This document shows, one piece after another, positions 23,742 to 31,222 of a stretch of 64,000 nucleotides of DNA (positions are counted from its first letter, which is position 1; each line of letters opens with the position of its first letter). Where the stretch lies: contig NZ_CP102950.1 in the NCBI RefSeq assembly GCF_024741795.1, forward strand, positions 310,001 through 374,000. The letters run 5' to 3'. Source of the DNA: Arthrobacter sp. CJ23. Its GTDB lineage: Bacteria > Actinomycetota > Actinomycetes > Actinomycetales > Micrococcaceae. Both the position numbers and the translations under genes were made by a program. The notes under the pieces are model-generated. The model worked only from the letters and a program-made list of their open reading frames with translations. It did no database searches and was not told the origin of the DNA.

Positions 23742-24980
23742 ATGACCAGCCAGACCCTAGCCGCCGCCGTCGACGTCGATACCCTCAAGAAGGCCGTTTC
23801 CGGCACCATCGACTCGTGGGAAGACCGCCTGCGCCAGGTCAGCCGGATCATCCACGACAACCCGGAACTGGCCTTCGAGGAACGGCTCGCCGCGGAAACC
23901 CTCGCCTCCATCGCCGAGGAGGCCGGGTTCGCCGTCGAACGCAGCGCCTACGGAATGGAAACCTGCTTCGAGGCGGTGCGGGGCAGCGGTGACTTCACCG
24001 TGGTGATCTGTGCTGAGTACGACGCCCTGCCGGAGATCGGCCACGCCTGCGGGCACAACATCATCGCGACGGCGGCCCTCGGCACAGGGCTCGCCCTCGG
24101 CGAAGTGGCCGACGAGCTTGGCCTGCGGGTGGTGCTCCTGGGCACTCCGGCAGAGGAGCACGGCGGCGGCAAGGCACTGCTGCTCGAAGCCGGCGCTTGG
24201 GAGCAGGCAACGGTTTCCATGATGGTCCACGGCGCCGCCGGCAACGAGGACTTCAGCTGCGCGATCACCCACTCCCAGGCCGTGGACCGCTTCGCCGTAA
24301 CCTTCAACGGCCGTGCTGCCCACGCCGCCGCTGCCCCGCACAAGGCCATCAACGCCGGCGACGCCGCCACGATCTCCCAGATAGCGATCGGCCTGCTGCG
24401 CCAGCAGCTCCCCGACGGCGTCCGGCTGAACGCCTTCGTGGAGCACGGAGGCGACGTCACCAACGTCATCCCGGCCCGCACCGTGGTCAGCGCCGAAGTC
24501 CGCGCCCACGATCTCGAGACCCTTGAGGACATCAAGGAGCGCATGCTGAACTGCTTCGCCGGGGGCGCGCTCGCCAGCGGCTGCACCTGGGAAGTCGCGC
24601 CCACCGAGCCGCGCTACGAAAACCTGGTCCAGAACACGCTGCTGGCGGAGGCCTGGGACCGGAACCTCAAGGCCCTGGGCCGCACGATCGTGGAAGTCAG
24701 CGGGCTCGGCGGCGGCTCCACGGACATGGGCAACGTGTCGCACGCCGTTCCCTCGATCCACCCGATGATCTCCGTTCTCGGTGCCAGCGGTGTTCCGCAC
24801 ACCATCGAATTCGCCACCGACGCCGGGTCCCCGGCAGGCGAGCAGGCCGCCCTGGACGGCGCGCTCGGCATGGCCTGGACCACCATTGACATGGTCACCA
24901 ACCCGGAAACCCGCGAAGCCCTGCTCGCATTGCAGGCGGCCCGGCGTCCCGGCGCGACCCGCAGCCCGGCGCTCGGCTGA
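23742..24980 (+). CDS. M20-family amidohydrolase/peptidase
   Basis: A 412-residue metal-dependent hydrolase of the AbgB/amidohydrolase branch of M20. Metal ligands include the G-H-A-C-G-H-N motif near residue 103 and E-E-H-G-G-G-K near 142, with a lid domain at about 185-300 (F-N-G-R-A-A-H-A-A). Relatives cleave N-acyl amino acids, p-aminobenzoyl-glutamate or dipeptides. It is cytoplasmic. AAAGG sits six bases before the ATG. It forms an operon with the DUF3100 membrane protein, controlled presumably by the divergent tandem Lrp protein. A long hairpin lies 30 bp after the stop. Confidence 0.92.
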   Translation: MTSQTLAAAVDVDTLKKAVSGTIDSWEDRLRQVSRIIHDNPELAFEERLAAETLASIAEEAGFAVERSAYGMETCFEAVRGSGDFTVVICAEYDALPEIGHACGHNIIATAALGTGLALGEVADELGLRVVLLGTPAEEHGGGKALLLEAGAWEQATVSMMVHGAAGNEDFSCAITHSQAVDRFAVTFNGRAAHAAAAPHKAINAGDAATISQIAIGLLRQQLPDGVRLNAFVEHGGDVTNVIPARTVVSAEVRAHDLETLEDIKERMLNCFAGGALASGCTWEVAPTEPRYENLVQNTLLAEAWDRNLKALGRTIVEVSGLGGGSTDMGNVSHAVPSIHPMISVLGASGVPHTIEFATDAGSPAGEQAALDGALGMAWTTIDMVTNPETREALLALQAARRPGATRSPALG

Positions 24981-25012
24981 GGCGGACTCGGCCAAGGCGG
25001 ACCGGAAGCAAT

Positions 25013-25061
25013 AGGCGGCAGGCCGCCGTCGGGAACTGATCCCGACGTCGGCCTGCCGCCT
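25013..25061. terminator. hairpin terminator after the DUF3100-M20 operon
   Basis: 22-bp arms (25013-25034 and 25040-25061) with one mismatch and a five-base loop ACTGA. Both arms contain AGGCGGCAGGCCG or its complement. The TTAT after the right arm is the only trace of a T-tract. Its place just after the operon fits transcription termination. Confidence 0.7.
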
Positions 25062-25277
25062 TATGGTGTGGGCGCCCGCGGGTCTGAACCCCGTAGCGCC
25101 CAACTTGCTCCCCAACCTCGCAAGTCCCCGCCGGCTCCCAAGCTTCGCTTCGCTCAGTTCGGGACCCTCGCCGTCGTGGGCCCTCGGCCGGGGCCCCTCG
25201 CATGGGCCCACGCCGCCAGGGTTCCCTGGGCGAGCGGAGCGAGTCCAGGGAGGGCGGTGGGGATTAGGCTGTTCCCC
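25062..25277. other. intergenic region with GC-rich inverted repeats
   Basis: No gene seen. The stretch carries short symmetric pieces: GTGGGCCC against GGGCCCAC around 25176-25212, and CCAGGG against CCCTGG near 25216-25230. It ends with TAGGCT (25265-25270), seven bases before the esterase ATG, a likely -10 for a leaderless transcript. Confidence 0.45.
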
Positions 25278-25895
25278 ATGGAAACGGTGGTCTGGTCCAA
25301 GCCCGAGAACGAGCGCGCGGGAACGCCCCTTCTGGTCATGATGCACGGCTACGGCACCGACGAGCAGCGCATGGTGCAGCTCTTTCCCGAACTGCCGGCC
25401 GAGTTCAGCTGCGCAGCGCTCCGCGGGCCCATGGACATCGGCGACCATCACGGCTGGTTCCTTCTGGACTATTTCCTGGCCAACGACTTCGCCGACGTGA
25501 TCACGTCCACCAACAAGGTCTTTGCCTGGATCAACTCGGTCAAGGACAACCACAGCAGCGTCAGCCTTCTCGGCTACTCGCAGGGCATGGCCATGGCCAG
25601 CACGCTCCTGCGCCTCCGCCCCCACGCATTCAAGGCCACGGTGGGCCTGTCCGGCTTCGTGCTGGAGAACGATCTGCTCGCGCTCAGTGAGTCCTTCGAC
25701 AGCCCTCCGCCGTTCTTCTGGGGTCGCGACAAGGCCGATCTTGTCATCAATGGCGATGCCATCGAATACACGGGGGAGTGGCTCAATGCCAACATGGCCT
25801 TGACGGCCAGGAGCTACCCCGGCATGGGCCACCGGATTGAATCGCCGGAACTGGTCGATGTGAGCGCCTTCCTGCGCCACTACGTCCTCCGCTGA
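25278..25895 (+). CDS. phospholipase/carboxylesterase-family alpha/beta hydrolase
   Basis: A 205-residue compact esterase of the phospholipase/carboxylesterase (Abhydrolase_2) type. The oxyanion H-G-Y-G-T is at 23-27, nucleophile Ser101 in L-G-Y-S-Q-G, then Asp151 in W-G-R-D-K-A-D and His185 in G-M-G-H-R-I complete the triad. No signal peptide, so cytoplasmic. There is no Shine-Dalgarno. TAGGCT seven bases upstream of the ATG suggests a leaderless transcript. It stands alone between terminator-like sequence and the LacI operon. Substrate unknown; small esters are likely. Confidence 0.9.
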   Translation: METVVWSKPENERAGTPLLVMMHGYGTDEQRMVQLFPELPAEFSCAALRGPMDIGDHHGWFLLDYFLANDFADVITSTNKVFAWINSVKDNHSSVSLLGYSQGMAMASTLLRLRPHAFKATVGLSGFVLENDLLALSESFDSPPPFFWGRDKADLVINGDAIEYTGEWLNANMALTARSYPGMGHRIESPELVDVSAFLRHYVLR

Positions 25896-26027
25896 GCACC
25901 AGCGCCGGGGGCAGCGCCGGGGTCCGCTGAGGGGTAGCGCCGGGGCCTGCTGAGGGCCGCATCCCCACCCGAATCCCCGCCTCCCGGTGAGGCCCGCGTC
26001 ACATTTGGGAAATCCGCAGAAACCCTC

Positions 26028-26057
26028 TTGATTGTAAAAATTGTAAGCGCTTACACT
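26028..26057 (+). promoter_or_regulatory. promoter with embedded LacI-type operator
   Basis: TTGATT (26028-26033) and TACACT (26052-26057), 18 bases apart, make a good promoter. The perfect 14-bp palindrome TGTAAGCGCTTACA (26042-26055), with the central CG typical of LacI-family operators, fills the spacer and overlaps the -10. The LacI gene follows at 26143, so this is probably its autoregulated operon promoter. Confidence 0.75.
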
Positions 26058-26082
26058 TTTTCGGACGGTGCATCGCAGCACC

Positions 26083-26116
26083 GCGAATCCAAGCGCGAAT
26101 CCAAGCGCGAATCCAG
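26083..26116 (+). repeat. 12-bp tandem repeats in the 5' leader
   Basis: GCGAATCCAAGC occurs at 26083-26094 and 26095-26106 and partly again at 26107-26116 (ten bases, last one diverged). The repeats lie between the promoter/operator and the start of the LacI gene. They could be slippage products or bind a protein or RNA; nothing shows which. Confidence 0.75.
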
Positions 26117-26142
26117 TAGAGAAAGGGTTGAGGCCGTGTTGC

Positions 26143-27171
26143 ATGGTTAAGGCTCACCGCGCCACCATCCAGGACGTCGCTGTCCTGTCCGGTTTGTCCA
26201 TCTGTACCGTGTCCAGGGCGCTCCGGAAGCTGCCCAATGTCTCGGAAAAGGCGCAGCGCCAGGTGGCCGAGGCCGCCGCCAAGCTCGGCTACAAGGCATC
26301 CTCGGCAGCGTCCCGCCTGGCCGGCGGCAGCACCGGGTCCATCGCCATCATCGCCCCCACCGCCACGGCATGGTTCTTTGCCCAGGCCGTGGAAGCGGCC
26401 GAGGAAGTGTTCGCGGACAGCGGCTACGACACCGTCCTGATCAGCCTCCGCAACAAGGCCAGCGTGCGCCGCAAGGTCCTGGGCGACCTCAGCGGCCTGG
26501 CCCAGCGCGTGGATGGCGTGCTCCTGCTGAACGTGGAGCTTAGCGACGACGAGATCGCGGCCCTGGTGGCCTCTGGCCTGGCCGTGGCCAGCGTCGGGAT
26601 GAGCAAGGTTCCCTGGGACAACGTGGGGATTGACGACGAACATGCGGCCTGGGCGGCAACCTCCCACCTGCTGGGGCTGGGCCACTGGGACCTGGCCGTG
26701 CTGGCGGGCCGCGAGACGCGCGGGAATTCCGTGCTCACCTCGGGGGACCGGCTCAAGGGCTTCGGTAGGGCCCTGGCCGAGCACCACCTCACGGTGCATC
26801 CGGACCTGGTCATCAGCGCCGACTCCAGCATCGACGGCGGCCGCCGGGCAATGACCGAGCTCATCGCCCACCGCAGCGTGCCCAGCGCCATCTTCGCGGA
26901 GTGCGACGAAGCCGCATTCGGTGCGCTCATGGCACTGCGCGAACACGGCCTCTCGGCACCCAAGAACGTTTCCATCATCGGCATCGACGATCACCCTATG
27001 AGTTGGTTCCTGGGCCTGAGCACTGTGGCGCAGCCCGTTGCCGACCAGGGCGCGTTCGCCGCCAACCTGCTGTGCGAACGCCTGCAGAGTCCCGAGACCC
27101 CCAACCAAGCCGCCAACCATCTGCTGGACACCAAACTCATCGAACGCAAAACCACGCGCCACAAGCGCTGA
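26143..27171 (+). CDS. LacI-family regulator of the GH65 operon
   Basis: About 342 residues. The N-terminal helix-turn-helix reads A-T-I-Q-D-V-A-V-L-S-G-L-S-I-C-T-V-S-R-A-L and has the hinge helix A-S-R-L-A-G-G. The periplasmic-binding-like effector domain (about 65-340) includes the G-I-D-D-H-P segment. I use the ATG at 26143: it directly precedes the HTH, with GAGG upstream. An earlier in-frame ATG would translate the tandem repeats as A-N-P-S. A LacI-type operator lies in the promoter. First gene of an operon with a beta-phosphoglucomutase-like HAD protein and a GH65 phosphorylase. The likely effector is a disaccharide or glucose phosphate. Confidence 0.92.
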   Translation: MVKAHRATIQDVAVLSGLSICTVSRALRKLPNVSEKAQRQVAEAAAKLGYKASSAASRLAGGSTGSIAIIAPTATAWFFAQAVEAAEEVFADSGYDTVLISLRNKASVRRKVLGDLSGLAQRVDGVLLLNVELSDDEIAALVASGLAVASVGMSKVPWDNVGIDDEHAAWAATSHLLGLGHWDLAVLAGRETRGNSVLTSGDRLKGFGRALAEHHLTVHPDLVISADSSIDGGRRAMTELIAHRSVPSAIFAECDEAAFGALMALREHGLSAPKNVSIIGIDDHPMSWFLGLSTVAQPVADQGAFAANLLCERLQSPETPNQAANHLLDTKLIERKTTRHKR

Positions 27172-27186
27172 TTGGACTACCGCACC

Positions 27187-27912
27187 ATGACTGAACTCCG
27201 CACTTCCTGGACCGGCGCTGCAGCGCTGCTGTTCGACCTCGACGGCGTGCTGACGCCCACCGCCGTCGTGCACGAACAGGCCTGGCAGGAACTCTTCGAC
27301 GGCTACCTCGCCGAGACCGGCCACGCGCAGGACTACCAGGAGAGCGACTACTTCGACTACATCGACGGCAAGCCGCGCTTCGACGGTGTCCGCGACTTCC
27401 TGGCCTCGCGCGGCATCACGCTGCCGGAGGGCCCGGCGGACGACGACCCAGCCCACCCCACCGTGCAGGGCCTGGGCAACCGGAAGAACCTGATCTTCAA
27501 CGAGATCGTCGAAGCCCACGGGGTGGTGCCGTACGCCGGCTCCGTCCGCTTCATCGACGCCGCCCTCGCGCAGGGCCTCAAACTCGCCGTCGTCTCCTCC
27601 TCCCGCAACGCCCCCGCGGTGCTGAAGGCGGCCGGACTGGACGGCTACTTCCCGGTGGTGGTGGACGGCCAGGTGGCCGCCGACGCAGGGCTCCCGGGCA
27701 AGCCGGATCCCGCCACCTTCGACTACGCGGCAGGGCTGCTGGACGTCCCGGCGGAAGACTGCATCGTGGTCGAGGACGCGGTGTCCGGCGTGCAGGCCGG
27801 CAGTGCCGGGAACTTCCGGGCGGTGATCGGCGTGGACCGCGGCGCGGGCCACCAGACACTGCTCGACGCCGGCGCGACGTTCGTCGTCGACGACCTCAAC
27901 GACCTCCTCTAA
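27187..27912 (+). CDS. beta-phosphoglucomutase-like HAD hydrolase
   Basis: About 241 residues, HAD subfamily IA. The nucleophile motif is L-L-F-D-L-D-G-V-L-T, with a helical cap (about 25-90). Motif II is V-V-S-S-S-R-N-A; K-P-D-P-A-T-F is motif III and V-E-D-A-V-S-G-V-Q-A motif IV. The arginine-containing cap and the gene partner point to beta-phosphoglucomutase: it converts beta-glucose 1-phosphate, released by an inverting GH65 phosphorylase, to glucose 6-phosphate. A TTG 15 bases upstream is an alternative start. Coupled between the LacI and GH65 genes. Confidence 0.9.
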   Translation: MTELRTSWTGAAALLFDLDGVLTPTAVVHEQAWQELFDGYLAETGHAQDYQESDYFDYIDGKPRFDGVRDFLASRGITLPEGPADDDPAHPTVQGLGNRKNLIFNEIVEAHGVVPYAGSVRFIDAALAQGLKLAVVSSSRNAPAVLKAAGLDGYFPVVVDGQVAADAGLPGKPDPATFDYAAGLLDVPAEDCIVVEDAVSGVQAGSAGNFRAVIGVDRGAGHQTLLDAGATFVVDDLNDLL

Positions 27913-27940
27913 CCGAGCTTTCTAAGGACCACACCACCCC

Positions 27941-30313
27941 ATGGCACTCATCAGCTCCGACCGGCTGCGTTTCCCCTGCGAGCCCTGGAAGCTCGCGGAA
28001 AGCATCCACGTCCCCGGCGACGACGGCACCCTGGAAACGCTGTTCGCGCTCGGCAACGGCCACCTGGGCATCCGCGGCGCCCACCCGACCCACGGTGACG
28101 CCGAACTGCCCGGCACCTTCATCAACGGCTTCCACGAAACCTGGGACATCAAGCACGCCGAGAACGCCTTCGGCTTCGCCCGGACGGGCCAGCGGATCGT
28201 GTACGTTCCGGATGCCAACAACTTCACCATCAGCATCGACGGGGAGCAGCTGTCCCTCGCCGAATCGACGGTGCAGGACTACCGCCGCAGCGTGGACTTC
28301 GCCACGGGCGTGTACGAATGCGCCGTCACCTGGGCCTGCCGCTCCGGCGCGACGGTCACCACGGTGGAGCGCCGCGCCGTCGGCTTCGATTCACGCGGCT
28401 GCCTCGGCATCGAGCTGTCCCTGACGGCGGACCGCGAGGTGTCCGCGGACATCACCTCCGCCGTCGTAAACCGGCAGGACCAGCCTGTGGAGGACCAATC
28501 GGCCCACGATCCGCGCCGCGCCGGCCGGCACGCCGGCCGCGTCCTGCTGCCGCTGCACCTGCACGGTTCCGACGGTTCGCTGCGCCTGGCCTGGGAAACC
28601 GCGGAATCCCGGCAGCGCGTCGGCATGGCCGTGGACCACTGGATCTCCGTGGAGCAGCAGCCCTTCGAAACCGTGGTGGGGGAGGACGAGTCCACCGTCC
28701 GCTACGTCCTGGCCGTGGGCGGCGGCGAGACGTTCCGGCTGGAGAAGTCCGTCAGCTACGCCGTGGCCGGCGCGGATGCGGACCCCGGCCGCGGCGAAGC
28801 CCTGGCCGCCGAGGCCGAACTGGCGCTGGCCGCCGTCGGGACGGTCTTCGCCGAAAGCGCGGCCCACTACGGGCAGTACTGGACCACGGCGGACATCGTG
28901 GTGGGCGGGCAGCCCGAGCTGCAGCAGGCCGTGCGCTGGAGCCTGTTCCAGCTGGCCCAGGCCACCGCGCGCGCGGGCGTGGCGGGCATCCCCGCCAAGG
29001 GCGTGTCCGGTTCCGGCTACGAGGGCCACTACTTCTGGGACCAGGAAATCTACCTCCTGCCCTACCTGACGTACACGAACCCGGGCGGGGCCAGGAAGGT
29101 CCTGGAATCCCGGCACGCCATGCTGCCGGACGCGCGCGTCCGGGCCAAGGAACTGAGCGTGGACGGCGCCCTGTTCCCGTGGCGCACCATCAACGGCCTC
29201 GAGGCCAGCGCCTACTACGCCGCGGGCACGGCCCAGTTCCACATCGCCGCGGCCATCGCCTTCGCGTCCAGGCGCTACGAATGGGCCAGCGGCGACGCCG
29301 GTTTCCGCTCGGAAATCGGCGCCGAACTGCTGATCGAGACCGCCCGCATGTGGGCCTCCCTGGGCTTCTTCGGCAAGGACGGCATGTTCCACATCCATGG
29401 CGTCACCGGCCCGGACGAGTACACGGCCGTGGTCAACGACAACCTGTACACCAACGTCATGGCCCGCTTTAACCTGCGCGCCGCCGCGGCCCTGGACCAC
29501 CCCGGCATCGCGGACACCGAGCGGCTCTTGTGGCGCCAGGCGGCCGAACGCATGTCCCTGCCCTACGACCCGCACATGAAGGTCTACAGCCAGGACAACG
29601 ACTTCATGACCCTGGAGCCCTGGGACTGGTCCACGCCGCGGTCCAAGTACCCGCTCCTGCTGAACTTCCACCCGCTGGTGATCTACCGGCACCAGGTCCT
29701 CAAGCAGGCCGATACCGTGCTGGCCATGTTCCTGCAGTGGCAGGACTTCACGGCCGAGGAAAAGCAGCGCGCCTTCGATTTCTATGACCCCATCACCACC
29801 GGCGACTCCACCCTGTCCGCCTGCGTGCAGGGCATCATGGCCGCCGAGGTGGGCTATTCCGACGTCGCGCTCAAGCACTTCACCGAGGCGCTGTTCATCG
29901 ACCTGGACAACTCGCACGGCAACACGATCGACGGCGTCCACATCGCCTCCACCGGCGGGATCTGGAGCTCCCTCGTGTCCGGCTTCGCCGGCATGCGCGA
30001 CCAGGGCGAGCTGCTGCATTTCGATCCGCGGCTCCCGGCCGAGTGGGACGGGCTGTCCTTCCGGCTCACCATCCGCGGCCGGCTCCTGGCCGTGGATCTG
30101 GTGCCCGGTGCCATCAGCCTCGCGCTGGTCGAGGGAGCAGGGCCCGACGGCGGCCCGCTGGATACCAGCCCGCTGGAGGTCAGCGTGCGCGGCCAGCGCG
30201 TCGTCGTCGCCGCGGACGGCGTGAGGGTGCCGCTGGAGACGGTCCCCGTGCCGCCGCCGTCGGTGTTCCCGAGCGTCTTCCCGACGGCTGGCCTCCCCAT
30301 CGTGAGGCAGTAA
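27941..30313 (+). CDS. glycoside hydrolase family 65 phosphorylase
   Basis: A 790-residue GH65 enzyme, the family of maltose, trehalose, kojibiose and nigerose phosphorylases. It has an N-terminal beta-sandwich (about 1-290), a linker, an (alpha/alpha)6 barrel (about 310-690) and a C-terminal beta-sheet. The general acid is Glu493 in V-T-G-P-D-E-Y. Phosphate-site residues lie near H-G-N-T-I-D-G-V-H-I-A-S-T-G-G. The run after the acid reads T-A-V-V-N-D-N-L-Y-T-N rather than the H-x-x-V-x-N-N common in maltose and trehalose phosphorylases, so exact specificity is open. With beta-phosphoglucomutase and LacI it forms an alpha-glucoside phosphorolysis operon; no transporter is present in the operon. 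Confidence 0.93.
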   Translation: MALISSDRLRFPCEPWKLAESIHVPGDDGTLETLFALGNGHLGIRGAHPTHGDAELPGTFINGFHETWDIKHAENAFGFARTGQRIVYVPDANNFTISIDGEQLSLAESTVQDYRRSVDFATGVYECAVTWACRSGATVTTVERRAVGFDSRGCLGIELSLTADREVSADITSAVVNRQDQPVEDQSAHDPRRAGRHAGRVLLPLHLHGSDGSLRLAWETAESRQRVGMAVDHWISVEQQPFETVVGEDESTVRYVLAVGGGETFRLEKSVSYAVAGADADPGRGEALAAEAELALAAVGTVFAESAAHYGQYWTTADIVVGGQPELQQAVRWSLFQLAQATARAGVAGIPAKGVSGSGYEGHYFWDQEIYLLPYLTYTNPGGARKVLESRHAMLPDARVRAKELSVDGALFPWRTINGLEASAYYAAGTAQFHIAAAIAFASRRYEWASGDAGFRSEIGAELLIETARMWASLGFFGKDGMFHIHGVTGPDEYTAVVNDNLYTNVMARFNLRAAAALDHPGIADTERLLWRQAAERMSLPYDPHMKVYSQDNDFMTLEPWDWSTPRSKYPLLLNFHPLVIYRHQVLKQADTVLAMFLQWQDFTAEEKQRAFDFYDPITTGDSTLSACVQGIMAAEVGYSDVALKHFTEALFIDLDNSHGNTIDGVHIASTGGIWSSLVSGFAGMRDQGELLHFDPRLPAEWDGLSFRLTIRGRLLAVDLVPGAISLALVEGAGPDGGPLDTSPLEVSVRGQRVVVAADGVRVPLETVPVPPPSVFPSVFPTAGLPIVRQ

Positions 30314-30330
30314 CCTTCGCATCCGGCTTG

Positions 30331-30398
30331 CCCAACTAGCTCGCAATAGTGGTTGTTCTGACGGCTCAGAACAACCACTATTGCTGGTCAGATGGGTT
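30331..30398. repeat. palindromic intergenic repeat, copy 2
   Basis: Perfect 19-bp inner arms GCAATAGTGGTTGTTCTGA (30343-30361) and their complement (30366-30384) around CGGC, with weaker outer arms CCCAACT and AGATGGG. It shares GTGGTTGTT and the CCCAACT ends with copy 1. It lies between convergent genes and probably terminates transcription on both strands. Confidence 0.85.
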
Positions 30399-30428
30399 GG
30401 TGGGGGCAGGAAGTGTGCCCCAGTCGGG

Positions 30429-30473
30429 ACATGGGAAGGGTCCAGTTCCATTGGAACTGGACCCTTCCCATGT
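30429..30473. terminator. 45-bp perfect palindrome, probable bidirectional terminator
   Basis: 22-bp arms (30429-30450 and 30452-30473) are exactly complementary around a single T. Each arm contains GGGAAGGGTCCAGTTCC or its complement. It lies 18 bp before the stop of the leftward GntR gene and 30 bp after the palindromic repeat, in a convergent gap. The lack of loop would also allow cruciform extrusion. Confidence 0.75.
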
Positions 30474-30490
30474 GTAGAGCTTGTTGTCTC

Positions 30491-31189
30491 TTATGCCGTA
30501 ATACCGTTTGCTTCCGTCGTTGAAGTGAGGTCCTCTACGGCTTTCCGCATGTGGCGTTTGATGGCCTGCTGAAGTCCGCTCCGGTCGCGCGCCTCAAGCA
30601 GGTCAAGGAGGGTCTGGTGTTCCTGCACCAGCGCGTCGATGCGGGGATAGGCGACTTCCAGGCTGAGGATGCACATCCTGGATTCCGCTGCGAGTGTCTC
30701 GTAAATCCGGATCAGGCGGGTGTTTCCGGTACCGGAAACGAAGGCTGTGTGGAATTGCATGTCGAGACGTGCAATGGCTTGCCAATCCGACGCCGCAACC
30801 TGCTTGGCCATGCTCCTGATGATGCCTTTGAGTTCCCTGCAGGTATCTGTCACCTGTTCTGGCTCAGAGTCCAGGAGCGTGTTGGCGGCAGCCAGCTCCA
30901 CCGCCTCACGAACGGCGTAGATCTCCCTGACGTCTTCACTTGTAAGCTCCGACACGAAGACGCCACGGTTGCGCTTGCTCACCAGGATCCCCTCCTGGCT
31001 CAACCGCTGCAGGGCCTCCCGGAGGGGGCCCCTTGACGTGTTGAGCTGGCTCGCCAAAGCAGATTCGTTCACCTGCTGCCCAGGGCTGAAAGCCCCTTGG
31101 ACGATGAGCTCCCGGAGTTGGTCAGCGATCAGCTGCGCCGTGGGCCGGCCCTCCAGTACGAACATTCCCTCCGGTGCCGCCATTGACAT
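30491..31189 (-). CDS. GntR-family regulator, FCD (FadR) subfamily
   Basis: A 232-residue regulator. The N-terminal winged helix (about 15-80) has A-D-Q-L-R-E-L-I-V-Q-G-A-F-S-P-G-Q-Q-V-N-E and N-T-S-R-G-P-L-R-E-A-L-Q-R-L. The C-terminal FCD domain (about 85-215) is all-helical, with metal/ligand-binding residues in D-M-Q-F-H and the later E-H-Q-T-L-L and H-M-R-K. It follows the semialdehyde dehydrogenase gene by 33 bp on the same strand, so it is probably the last gene of the aminotransferase operon. It is the best candidate for the protein binding the ATTGTTGACAAT sites at four promoters in this region. Confidence 0.93.
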   Translation of the reverse strand: MSMAAPEGMFVLEGRPTAQLIADQLRELIVQGAFSPGQQVNESALASQLNTSRGPLREALQRLSQEGILVSKRNRGVFVSELTSEDVREIYAVREAVELAAANTLLDSEPEQVTDTCRELKGIIRSMAKQVAASDWQAIARLDMQFHTAFVSGTGNTRLIRIYETLAAESRMCILSLEVAYPRIDALVQEHQTLLDLLEARDRSGLQQAIKRHMRKAVEDLTSTTEANGITA

Positions 31190-31222
31190 CCCCTCATTTC
31201 ATGCTTTGGCAAGTTGAATCTA

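Noticed and set aside
26083..26116. Short tandem repeats considered as a CRISPR remnant
   Set aside because: Units are only 12 bp, adjacent without spacers, and no cas genes are present.
23757..26144. 795-codon open frame on the minus strand across the M20 and esterase genes
   Set aside because: It mirrors two well-supported genes, has no homology-like motifs and spans a terminator hairpin.
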